This document shows positions 1 to 6,008 of a DNA stretch of 7,892 nucleotides, piece after piece. Position 1 is the stretch's first letter; the number at the start of each line of letters is the position of its first letter. Both the position numbers and the translations under genes were made by a program. This DNA comes from Chloroflexota bacterium (GTDB taxonomy: Bacteria > Chloroflexota > Anaerolineae > B4-G1): positions 1-7,892 of the forward strand of contig DSAR01000524.1 of NCBI GenBank assembly GCA_011046405.1, written 5' to 3'. A model generated the notes under the pieces. That model was not told the origin of the DNA. It saw nothing but the letters and a program-made list of their open reading frames with translations, and made no database searches.

Positions 1-1
1 C

Positions 2-1453
2 GCTTACGTCTTCGCCCGCTACGCCTTCCCCGGCAAGGCGCTCCTGGAGGCGCTGACGACAGCGCCTTTCGTGCTGCCGACCATCGTCGTGGCCCTGGCC
101 TTCACCGCCATGGTGGGCCCCCGGGGGGTGGCGAACGTCTTCCTGACGTGGGTTTTGGGGCTTGATGACCCGCCCCTGGATCTCCGGCACACGCTGGCGA
201 TCATCCTGATGGCCCACGTGTTCTACAACTACGCCCTCGTCCTGCGGATCGTGGGGACCTACTGGGGCAACCTCGACCCCCGGATGGAGGAAGCGGCCCG
301 CATGCTGGGGGCCGGGCGGTGGCGGGCCTTCCGCGAGGTCACGTTGCCGCTCCTGGCCCCCGCGATTGCGGCGGCGGCGCTGCTCGTCTTCATCTTCTGT
401 TTCACCAGCTTTGGCGTGGTCCTGGTGCTGGGTGGACCGCGTTTCGCCACGCTTGAGGTGGCGATCTATCGCCAGACGATCAACTACCTCAATTTGCCGG
501 TGGCGGCCGCGTTATCGCTCATTCAGATCCTGTTCACCTTTGGGCTGATGATGGTCTACACCCGGCTGCAGACGCGGGTATCGCTGCCGGTGGCGATGCG
601 CTCACGGCGGGCGACGCAGCGCCGGCCCCGGCGTTGGCGGGAACGACTAGCGGTCGCGGTGAACGTGGGGCTGATGCTGGCGTTGCTGGTCGCGCCGCTG
701 GCGGCCCTGGTCCAGCGTTCGCTGACCCTGACGGCCGGCGGCGGGGCATCTTTGCTCTTCTATCGTAAGCTCTTCGAAAACCCCCGAGGTTCAGCCTTCT
801 ACGTGCCACCGGTGGCGGCGCTGCGCAATTCGGTCTCGTTTGCGCTGGCGACGGTGGCGCTCTCGGTGGCGTTGGGGTTGATGGCGGCGATAGCGTTGGA
901 CCATCGTGGCCCGGGGCGAGAGCGAGAGCGGTGGCGGCGCTTCCTCGACCCGATCTTCATGCTGCCGCTGGGAACGTCGGCGGTGACGCTGGGCCTGGGA
1001 TACATCGTCGCCCTGGACAGACCGCCGCTCAACCTGCGCACCTCGCCGCTCCTGGTGATCTTTGCGCACACGTTGGTCGCATTACCCTTCGTCGTGCGCA
1101 GTGTGCTCCCGGCCCTGCGATCCATCCATCCCCGCCTGCGAGAGGCGGCGGCGGTTCTGGGCGCGCCGCCATGGCGCGTGTGGCTCGAGGTCGACTTGCC
1201 CATCGTGGCCCGGGCGGTGCTGGTCGGGGCGGTGTTCGCCTTCACCATCTCGATGGGCGAGTTCGGGGCGACGAGCCTGATCGCTCGCCCGGAGCGCCCG
1301 ACGATGCCCGTCGCCATCTACCGTTTCTTGAGCCAGCCCGGCGCGGCGAATTATGGACAAGCGTTGGCGATGTCGACGCTTCTGATGCTCGTCTGCATCG
1401 TCGCTTTCCTGTTGATCGAGCGTTTCCGGGTGGGTGACGTGGGAGAGTTTTAG
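2..1453 (+). CDS. Fused two-domain ABC transporter permease (ThiP/FbpB type), 5'-truncated by window edge
   Basis: Inner-membrane permease in which two permease domains are fused in one chain, as in thiamine (ThiP) and ferric-iron (FbpB) importers. The frame is open from base 2 and ends with TAG at 1451-1453, so 483 residues are visible. ThiP proteins are about 540 residues, so roughly the first 50-100 are outside the window. The visible part contains most of domain 1, a basic cytoplasmic linker (many Arg, around residues 200-225), and all of domain 2. Each domain carries the EAA loop that docks on the ATPase: EAARMLGAG...LPLLAP (DNA about 287-360) and EAAAVLGAP...DLPIVA (about 1142-1210). 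Many hydrophobic segments surround both loops. The partner ATPase and binding protein are not in the window. Substrate (thiamine, Fe3+, or another anion or polyamine) cannot be settled from the permease alone. Family assignment is confident; substrate is not. Confidence 0.93.
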   Translation, partial: AYVFARYAFPGKALLEALTTAPFVLPTIVVALAFTAMVGPRGVANVFLTWVLGLDDPPLDLRHTLAIILMAHVFYNYALVLRIVGTYWGNLDPRMEEAARMLGAGRWRAFREVTLPLLAPAIAAAALLVFIFCFTSFGVVLVLGGPRFATLEVAIYRQTINYLNLPVAAALSLIQILFTFGLMMVYTRLQTRVSLPVAMRSRRATQRRPRRWRERLAVAVNVGLMLALLVAPLAALVQRSLTLTAGGGASLLFYRKLFENPRGSAFYVPPVAALRNSVSFALATVALSVALGLMAAIALDHRGPGRERERWRRFLDPIFMLPLGTSAVTLGLGYIVALDRPPLNLRTSPLLVIFAHTLVALPFVVRSVLPALRSIHPRLREAAAVLGAPPWRVWLEVDLPIVARAVLVGAVFAFTISMGEFGATSLIARPERPTMPVAIYRFLSQPGAANYGQALAMSTLLMLVCIVAFLLIERFRVGDVGEF

Positions 1454-1470
1454 ATCCTCAATAGTTGTTC

Positions 1471-1498
1471 TTGACATATTTCGACCGCCAAGTACAAT
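1471..1498 (+). promoter_or_regulatory. Sigma-70-type promoter for the DUF3842 gene
   Basis: A perfect -35 box TTGACA (1471-1476) is separated by 16 bp from TACAAT (1493-1498), which has five of six consensus bases. Transcription should begin near 1505, giving a leader of about 30 nt before the ribosome binding site and coding region. It lies 17 bp after the stop of the upstream permease gene, so DUF3842 is probably transcribed independently. The local sequence is AT-richer than the flanking genes, as expected of a promoter. Confidence 0.75.
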
Positions 1499-1521
1499 AA
1501 TTGCCGCTGTCATCACTGTCG

Positions 1522-1527
1522 AAGGAG
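1522..1527 (+). promoter_or_regulatory. Ribosome binding site AAGGAG that argues for a non-ATG start
   Basis: AAGGAG lies 8 nt before ATC (1536) and 11 nt before ATA (1539), both in the DUF3842 frame. The only nearby ATG (1529-1531) is in another frame and only 1 nt from the AAGGAG, too close for normal initiation. The in-frame TTG at 1569 is 41 nt away. The site therefore supports initiation near 1536-1539. Confidence 0.6.
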
Positions 1528-1535
1528 AATGACCC

Positions 1536-1979
1536 ATCATATCTACAACTATCGCTGTTATAGACGGTTTGGGCGGCGGCATCGGCGCCCAGATCGTCAC
1601 CCAACTGCGGCAGGCGCTGCCACTGGACGTCGAGATCCTCGCGCTCGGCGCCAACGCCGTCGCCACCCAGAAGATGATGCAGGCCCGCGCCAGCCGCGGC
1701 GCCAGCGGCGAGAACGCCATCCGCGTCTCGATTGGCGCGGCCGATTTCATCCTGGCCCCCATCGGCGTCGTCATCCCCAACTCGATGATGGGCGAGATCA
1801 CGCCGACTATCGCCGAGGCCGTGGCCGGGGCGCCCGCCCGCAAGCTCTTTTTGCCCATCAACCAGCCCCATTTCGAGATCGTCGGCATCGAGTGGCGAGC
1901 ACTGACCAAACAGATCGATGCTGCCATCGAGACGATCCAGCAGGCCATTGCGGGATTTCATAGCAAGTCGCAAGCGTAA
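1536..1979 (+). CDS. DUF3842 family protein with apparently non-canonical start codon
   Basis: Small soluble protein of the uncharacterised DUF3842 family; function unknown. The translation begins (I)ISTTIAVIDGLGGGIG, matching the family's Rossmann-like opening (IAVIDGxGGGIG, strand then glycine-rich turn). Other family-like blocks follow: ALGANAVAT, GENAI, ADFILAPIGVVIPNSMMGE and LPINQPHFEIVG. The frame is closed by TGA at 1530, and between that stop and TTG 1569 there is no ATG, GTG or TTG. TTG 1569 falls inside the glycine motif (the L of DGLGGG), so starting there would delete the first beta strand. I set the start at ATC 1536 (best spacing to AAGGAG); ATA 1539 is nearly as good, and one base change there would give a conventional MSTTIAVIDG start. 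From 1536 the product is 147 residues; from TTG it would be 136. It has its own promoter and is followed by a cooT-like gene about 280 bp downstream. Family call is strong from recalled motifs; the exact start is uncertain. Confidence 0.85.
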   Translation: MISTTIAVIDGLGGGIGAQIVTQLRQALPLDVEILALGANAVATQKMMQARASRGASGENAIRVSIGAADFILAPIGVVIPNSMMGEITPTIAEAVAGAPARKLFLPINQPHFEIVGIEWRALTKQIDAAIETIQQAIAGFHSKSQA

Positions 1980-2018
1980 GCCGCCCCAAAGGCTCAGAAC
2001 GCTCGCAGGTGAACTCAA

Positions 2019-2107
2019 GGAAAACGAAGCCGGGGTTGATGCGCGTGATAAACCGCACAGCGAGCAACCTCGTGTGTCTAAACCCCCTTGGATTTGCTTC
2101 GTTTTCC
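2019..2107. repeat. Large nested inverted repeat (about 89 bp) between DUF3842 and cooT
   Basis: GGAAAACGAAGC (2019-2030) and GCTTCGTTTTCC (2096-2107) are perfect 12-bp inverted arms. Inside them GGGGTT (2032-2037) pairs with AACCCC (2081-2086). At the centre CGAG-caac-CTCG (2061-2072) extends through GCACA (2055-2059) with GTGT-side bases 2073-2077 if G2060 is bulged. The whole can fold as one long interrupted hairpin. It lies 40 nt after the DUF3842 stop and ends 15 bp before the cooT -35 box. There is no T-run directly after the right arm, so it is not a classical terminator. A miniature inverted-repeat element or a processed 3' structure is possible. The pairing is seen directly; the role is unknown. 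Confidence 0.6.
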
Positions 2108-2122
2108 CATTGCCGCCAGCGG

Positions 2123-2151
2123 TTGACATCCCGGCTGCCCTGTGGTACATT
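2123..2151 (+). promoter_or_regulatory. Sigma-70-type promoter with extended -10 for cooT
   Basis: TTGACA (2123-2128), a 17-bp spacer, and TACATT (2146-2151) preceded by TGG, so the -10 carries the extended TGn element (2143-2145). This is close to an ideal vegetative promoter. Transcription should start near 2157-2159, leaving a leader of about 100 nt before the cooT ATG, long enough to hold the hairpin at 2198-2235. Confidence 0.75.
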
Positions 2152-2197
2152 ACGCCCCGCTGACATGAAGTCGGCGCAAAAAGCGTATCATGAAGAT

Positions 2198-2245
2198 CGC
2201 CACTCAACCGGCCTGAAGGCCCGGTCTGTGTGGCGTTTTCGTTTT
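2198..2245 (+). terminator. Leader hairpin with broken T-run: candidate attenuator before cooT
   Basis: The outer stem CGCCAC (2198-2203) pairs with GTGGCG (2230-2235). The inner stem ACCGGCC (2207-2213) pairs with GGCCCGGT (2218-2225) if C2220 is bulged, closing a TGAA tetraloop (2214-2217). TTTTCGTTTT follows immediately (2236-2245). This has the anatomy of an intrinsic terminator but lies downstream of the cooT promoter and only a few bases before the cooT ribosome binding site GGAGGTGA (2249-2256). It would therefore act on the cooT transcript as an attenuator, or stop read-through from DUF3842. No known riboswitch consensus was recognised in the leader. The hairpin is directly visible; conditional termination is inference, and the T-run is interrupted by CG. 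Confidence 0.55.
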
Positions 2246-2259
2246 CACGGAGGTGAGAA

Positions 2260-2478
2260 ATGTGTGAAGCCAAGGTCTATGTCCGCGATGGCGACGGCGA
2301 AGAGCGCCAGGTGATGGAGGACGTAATGCTGGTCCAGCCGGAACCGGAGCAGGACGCTTACCTGCTGGTCAACCTGCTGGGCGAGCAAAAGCTGGTACAG
2401 GGACGGATCGAGAGGATCGACTTTCTGAGACATACCGTCCACCTGGGCCAACCGGACAGCAACGCCAGTGAGTTTTAG
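2260..2478 (+). CDS. cooT: CooT family nickel-binding protein
   Basis: A 72-residue cytoplasmic protein. It starts MCEAKVYV, with Cys directly after the initiator Met. In the CooT family (first described beside carbon monoxide dehydrogenase maturation genes) this Cys2 is the nickel ligand of a small homodimer. The remainder fits the family's short beta-rich fold: EERQVMEDVMLVQPEPE, then AYLLVNLLGEQKLVQGRIERIDF, then HTVHL near residue 60. The last ten residues (QPDSNASEF) look like an unstructured tail. The start is fixed by GGAGGTGA (2249-2256), with 6 nt between GGAGG and the ATG. It has its own promoter and a hairpin-bearing leader. Many CooT-like proteins occur away from CODH genes; none is seen here, so the nickel client is unknown. 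The family was formerly annotated as an RNA-binding protein. Assignment is from recalled sequence pattern and length. Confidence 0.87.
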   Translation: MCEAKVYVRDGDGEERQVMEDVMLVQPEPEQDAYLLVNLLGEQKLVQGRIERIDFLRHTVHLGQPDSNASEF

Positions 2479-2519
2479 CGCCGCAACGAGAACTGCATAC
2501 GACGAGCAAACGAGGGGCC

Positions 2520-2750
2520 ATGAAGGCCGTCTCCGGGTTGAACCTGGAACGCTTATCTGGCCCCATCGCCGACGAGATGACGACGATGCTCGACGCCAAC
2601 ACCCAGGCGCAGATCTGGCGCGCTGTGCTGGACCACGCCCGGCGGCACAATGTCGGCGTGCTGGCGATTAGCCACGAACAAGCGCTGTTGGCGCGCATCT
2701 GTGATCGGGTGCTCACGTTGTCGACAACCCAAGAGGTTGACGATACGCTG
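2520..2750 (+). pseudogene. Remnant of peptide/nickel-type ABC transporter ATPase (Dpp/Opp/NikE-like)
   Basis: The frame reads MKAVSGLNLERLSG, then PIADEMTTMLDA and TQAQIWRAVLDHARRHN, then VGVLAISHEQALL and ARICDRVLTL. The second part is a clear ABC ATPase C-terminal half: Walker B (IADE), D-loop (MLDA), switch histidine (ISHEQ) and the terminal CDRVL block of the oligopeptide/nickel subfamily. The Walker A half (normally about 150 residues) is absent. The LSG of the signature is joined almost directly to Walker B, so the GQ-QR part and the helix before Walker B (about 20 residues) are deleted in frame. Such a protein could not bind or hydrolyse ATP normally. AVSGLNLE may itself be a scrap of the N-terminal strand region. 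There is no convincing ribosome binding site (GAGGGG sits only 2 nt from the ATG). The frame continues to 2843, but recognisable homology ends near 2718 and the rest is antisense to the convergent permease. Its position just after the CooT gene suggests a lost nickel/peptide importer, which is inference. Confidence 0.7.
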
Positions 2751-4058
2751 TCACTCGTACTTGAGAGCCGCGATGGGGCTGAGGGAGGCTGCCCGCACCG
2801 CCGGGTAGATGCCGGAGATCACACCGACGACGATGGAGAATAGCAATGCGAAGATGGGAAGCCACAGCGGGGTATGCAAGATGGAGATATCCACGCCAGC
2901 CCCACCGCTTTGTACGGCCTGCGCTGCCAGGTACGTGCCGGCGAGGAAGTCGCCCAGCAGCCCTAACCCCACGCCGAGCAGGACGCCGCCCAGGCCGCCC
3001 AGAAAACCGATCGCGCCGGCCTCGGCCAGGAAAACGGCCATCACGTCGCGGTTGGTAGCCCCCACCGCCTTCATCAGCCCAATCTCTCGCGTGCGCTCGT
3101 AGATCGACATCATCATCGTATTGGCGATGCCGAAGGCAGCCACGATCAGGGCAATCGCACCGATCCCGCCAAAAACCCCCTGGATCACCAGGAAGAAGAC
3201 GTTGAGTTGTTGAAGGGTGCTGCGCAATGAGTACGCAAAGAAGCCCCGGTTGAGGATCTCCTGCTCGACGGACAACACCTGATCGATCGATGCCACCTTG
3301 ACCAACGCCTGATTGTAACCATCGCGCCCGGGATTGACGCGGGCGCCCGTGTGCCAGCTATTCAGTTCCAGCACGTCGTTCACCGCCAGGAACAGCGTGT
3401 AATCATCCTGTCCGCCCGTCTCCGCCAACACGCCCACCACGCGCAGGCGCACGGTTCGCTCGACGGGGCGGCCATCGTCTCCCAGGCGGCTGAGGGTCAA
3501 CTGGAGAGACTGACCCTGCAAATCGAGTCTTTCCCCCGCCTGGCGCTGTTGCGGGGCCTGCTGGGGGTTATAGAACGTCTCGCCAATCCGCGCTCCCACC
3601 ACCGCCTGCCAACGTCCCAGGCGATCCATGCCGCTGGCGAGATCAAAGGACAAAGCATCCATCGCCCGTGGATCCAAACCGACCACCTGCACGTTGCTCG
3701 TCAGGCGGTTCAGGCGCAGGACGGGCACCCCAGACAGGCCAACCCACGGCGTGACCGCCTGCACACCCGGCAAATCACGAAACGCGTCCAGGGCGCGCTC
3801 GTCCAATACCCCCTCGTCGGGCCGCGCCTGTGAGCCGCCAAAACTGCGTAGAAAGGAAGCGGGAAACACGGTGATGCGCGTCAAATCGTAGACGTCCCCC
3901 AGATCCTGCGTGGCGCTGCGCTGCAAACCGCTGGCCAACGAGATCAACACGACCACCGCCGCCGTGCCGATGATGACGCCGATGGCCGTCATGGCGACGC
4001 GGGCCTTCATGCGGCGCAGATTAGCCAGCACCAGACGCAGCAGATCGGATACCGCCAT
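2751..4058 (-). CDS. MacB/FtsX-type ABC transporter permease
   Basis: A 435-residue inner-membrane permease of the MacB/LolC/FtsX superfamily, which uses ATP for mechanotransmission across the membrane and not for classical substrate passage. Topology is standard: a cytoplasmic amphipathic start (LLRLVLANLRRMKAR), TM1 about 20-42, a large extracytoplasmic domain about 45-280, then TM2 about 286-316, TM3 about 340-368 and TM4 about 397-420. The conserved cytoplasmic loop YERTREIGLMKAVGA (320-334) that contacts the ATPase is intact, as is the family C-terminus AASLSPIAALKYE. No ATPase domain is fused; it is supplied by the gene at 6009-6698. The ATG at 4056-4058 is 3 nt after the preceding gene's TGA, with GGGGAG (minus strand, 4066-4071) inside that gene's end, so translation is probably coupled. 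It is the last gene of the operon and converges on the ABC-ATPase remnant; no clear terminator was seen between them. Confidence 0.93.
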   Translation of the reverse strand: MAVSDLLRLVLANLRRMKARVAMTAIGVIIGTAAVVVLISLASGLQRSATQDLGDVYDLTRITVFPASFLRSFGGSQARPDEGVLDERALDAFRDLPGVQAVTPWVGLSGVPVLRLNRLTSNVQVVGLDPRAMDALSFDLASGMDRLGRWQAVVGARIGETFYNPQQAPQQRQAGERLDLQGQSLQLTLSRLGDDGRPVERTVRLRVVGVLAETGGQDDYTLFLAVNDVLELNSWHTGARVNPGRDGYNQALVKVASIDQVLSVEQEILNRGFFAYSLRSTLQQLNVFFLVIQGVFGGIGAIALIVAAFGIANTMMMSIYERTREIGLMKAVGATNRDVMAVFLAEAGAIGFLGGLGGVLLGVGLGLLGDFLAGTYLAAQAVQSGGAGVDISILHTPLWLPIFALLFSIVVGVISGIYPAVRAASLSPIAALKYE

Positions 4059-4061
4059 AGA

Positions 4062-5987
4062 TCAGCTCCCCAACCCCAGCAGGCCGCGCAACAGATTCAG
4101 CACTTTATCCCAGAAACCGCCCTCGCTTTCCTCAGCGCTTTCCTCGACGGTCCCCTCAACCGGCGTCTCATCGACGAGCGGCGCCTCGACATCCACCGTC
4201 AGGGTTTGCGTGATGGTCTGCGCTTGCTCGAAATCGTCGAGATAGTGAACGAGCACCACCAACTCCGCTGTACCCCCTTCTTGGGCGACCGCGCTGGCCT
4301 CCAGGGAACCGGTGGTGCCGCCATCCAACGGACCGAAGTACATCGAGCCATCGTGAATCTCCAGATCCTCGCTGACGATCTCGACCGTGCTGACGTTCAC
4401 CAACGTGCGCCCGATGTTCGTCACGTCGATGGGCAGATCGAAGGACTCCCCCACGATGGCACCATAGACCGGGCGGAAGAAACTGATGTGCAGGTGGGGT
4501 CGGCGGCGGATCAACAGACTGATGCGTTGTTCGTCGACGTGACGGGTGCGCCGGGCGTCGTCGTATGCCAGCGAGATCGGCAGGCTGTAGGCGCCGGGTT
4601 CCGCCGAGCCGTCGACGATCAGCTTCTGCACGACAGTCACCGTATCTCCCGCCCCCAGACGGGCCACGAAACGCACGTTGCCCGAGGTCACCGGGGCAAA
4701 GGGGCCAAGATCTCTCCCCCCATCCCCTCCGAGGGTCAGCGTGACGCGCTGCGCATCGCCGCCGCCCACGTTACTGAGCACCAGCGTGAGCGTGAATGGT
4801 TCGCCGGGCGTCAGCGAATCGGGCGCGATCTCGTAGCTTTCCAGCAGCAACTGGGGCCGATCCTCCAGCGCTGTACTGACCTCCAGCCCGACGCTCTGCC
4901 GATCCGAATAAGCCCCACCCTGGTAATCGGCGTAATCCAGGACGACGTCCAGGTTCAGCCGCCCGGCCTCGGCCACCTGGCCCAGCACGAGCGACAGGGT
5001 GACCACCGCCGTGCGGTTGACGCCCAGGGGCTCCACCGCCACGACATTGCTGCCGCTGGCGGGCGCGGCCATATCCGGCGCAGCCACGCCGAGCAGCAGG
5101 CCGGTCGCGGTGCGGTTCCCCCGGTTGGCCAGTTCCAACGTCAAACTGAACGCATCGCCAGGCCCCAGGATTGCCGGTCGCGTGCGCGCCGCGTCGATCA
5201 CCAGGCGCGGGCGGCCGTGGCCTACCCCAATGACCTCGACGCCGACGGTCTCCGGATACTCGAAGTGGCTACCCTCCCAATCGTTGGCGCTGAGGTTTAC
5301 CCGCAGGTTGTAGCTTCCGGAGGCCATTCCCGCCGGCGCGCGCATCCGCTGGGTCACGACGGCGCTATGGTTGATGTGCAATTGCCCCAGCAGATGTCCG
5401 GTCTCTCCCACTGGGAGAAACGTGCCGCCCGGGAAGGTGACGATAGTATTCTCACCGGCCCGGCTGCCCGTGTTGTAGATCTCAATGGTGACCACAAACT
5501 CCCGCCCGACCACCACACGGCTGGGCTCGACGGAGTAATTGCGGATGGCGAGCACCGGTCGCCCAGGCGGCGGCGCGGGTTTGGGCGTGGGCGCCGGCGG
5601 AGACGTGGGGATGGGCGTGGCGGCGACGATGGTGAGCGCTGCCGGAAGTTCCGCCATGTCGCCGGCCGCGCTAGTAAAGGCGCCAGACGCACTCACCACT
5701 AGATCATAAATGCCGGCTGGCGCCCTGGCCGGGACTGTCGCCTGTATCAGGCTGTCATTGACGAACGTCGTCGCCAGCACGTTGTACCCCCTGAGGCGGG
5801 CCAACGTCTGGGTGGTAAAACCGCTGCCGTAGATGCTGAGCGTCCCGCCGAGCTCGCTGGACAGCGTATCCGGTTCCACACCGCTGATACCCACCGATTG
5901 CGGTCGGGCCAGGACGGCTGTGGCCAACACCAGCATCGCCAATCCAGCGACCAAAACAGCAACGAGCATCGTGATACACTTTCGCAT
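4062..5987 (-). CDS. Secreted IPT/TIG plus four CARDB-like repeat protein, in place of a MacA adaptor
   Basis: A 641-residue exported protein. An N-terminal signal (MRKC, hydrophobic 6-27, likely cleaved after VLARP-region Ala 27) is followed by an IPT/TIG Ig-like domain (about 32-122; GVEPDTLSSELGGTLSIYG). A Pro/Thr linker follows (123-142). Then come four tandem Ig-like repeats of about 110 residues (starting near 143, 259, 377 and 496), each opening with RP plus a beta strand and containing an N-x-G turn (YNTGS, LANRG, LSNVG, VTNIG), typical of CARDB/NEW3 or COG1361 S-layer-like domains. The tail is acidic (about 603-623) and ends in a short amphipathic stretch GFWDKVLNLLRGLLGLGS. No LPXTG, lipobox or clear C-terminal membrane anchor is seen. 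The ATG follows GGAGG by 5 nt (minus strand 5993-5997), 21 nt after the ATPase gene. Lying between ATPase and permease, it is probably the extracytoplasmic partner of the transporter. Domain reading is strong; role is inferred. Confidence 0.88.
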   Translation of the reverse strand: MRKCITMLVAVLVAGLAMLVLATAVLARPQSVGISGVEPDTLSSELGGTLSIYGSGFTTQTLARLRGYNVLATTFVNDSLIQATVPARAPAGIYDLVVSASGAFTSAAGDMAELPAALTIVAATPIPTSPPAPTPKPAPPPGRPVLAIRNYSVEPSRVVVGREFVVTIEIYNTGSRAGENTIVTFPGGTFLPVGETGHLLGQLHINHSAVVTQRMRAPAGMASGSYNLRVNLSANDWEGSHFEYPETVGVEVIGVGHGRPRLVIDAARTRPAILGPGDAFSLTLELANRGNRTATGLLLGVAAPDMAAPASGSNVVAVEPLGVNRTAVVTLSLVLGQVAEAGRLNLDVVLDYADYQGGAYSDRQSVGLEVSTALEDRPQLLLESYEIAPDSLTPGEPFTLTLVLSNVGGGDAQRVTLTLGGDGGRDLGPFAPVTSGNVRFVARLGAGDTVTVVQKLIVDGSAEPGAYSLPISLAYDDARRTRHVDEQRISLLIRRRPHLHISFFRPVYGAIVGESFDLPIDVTNIGRTLVNVSTVEIVSEDLEIHDGSMYFGPLDGGTTGSLEASAVAQEGGTAELVVLVHYLDDFEQAQTITQTLTVDVEAPLVDETPVEGTVEESAEESEGGFWDKVLNLLRGLLGLGS

Positions 5988-6008
5988 ATTATCCTCCCCA
6001 AGATAAGC

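Noticed and set aside
1529..1963. Open frame from the ATG at 1529 (144 codons) overlapping the DUF3842 gene
   Set aside because: Composition is Arg/His-rich shadow sequence of the DUF3842 frame, it matches no family, and its ATG is only 1 nt from AAGGAG.
2190..2216. Eight-codon leader ORF (MKIATQPA) whose stop lies in the cooT leader hairpin loop
   Set aside because: There is no ribosome binding site before it and no run of regulatory codons, so a leader-peptide attenuation mechanism is not supported.
2717..2728. GTTGTCGACAAC 12-bp palindrome
   Set aside because: It lies in the tail of the ABC remnant with no T-run and no context suggesting an operator or terminator; chance is likely.
4206..5702. 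498-codon plus-strand open frame antisense to the secreted Ig-repeat gene
   Set aside because: It is Arg/His/Gln-rich with no recognisable domain, a typical antisense shadow in GC-rich DNA. The minus-strand frame has a signal peptide and clear domains.
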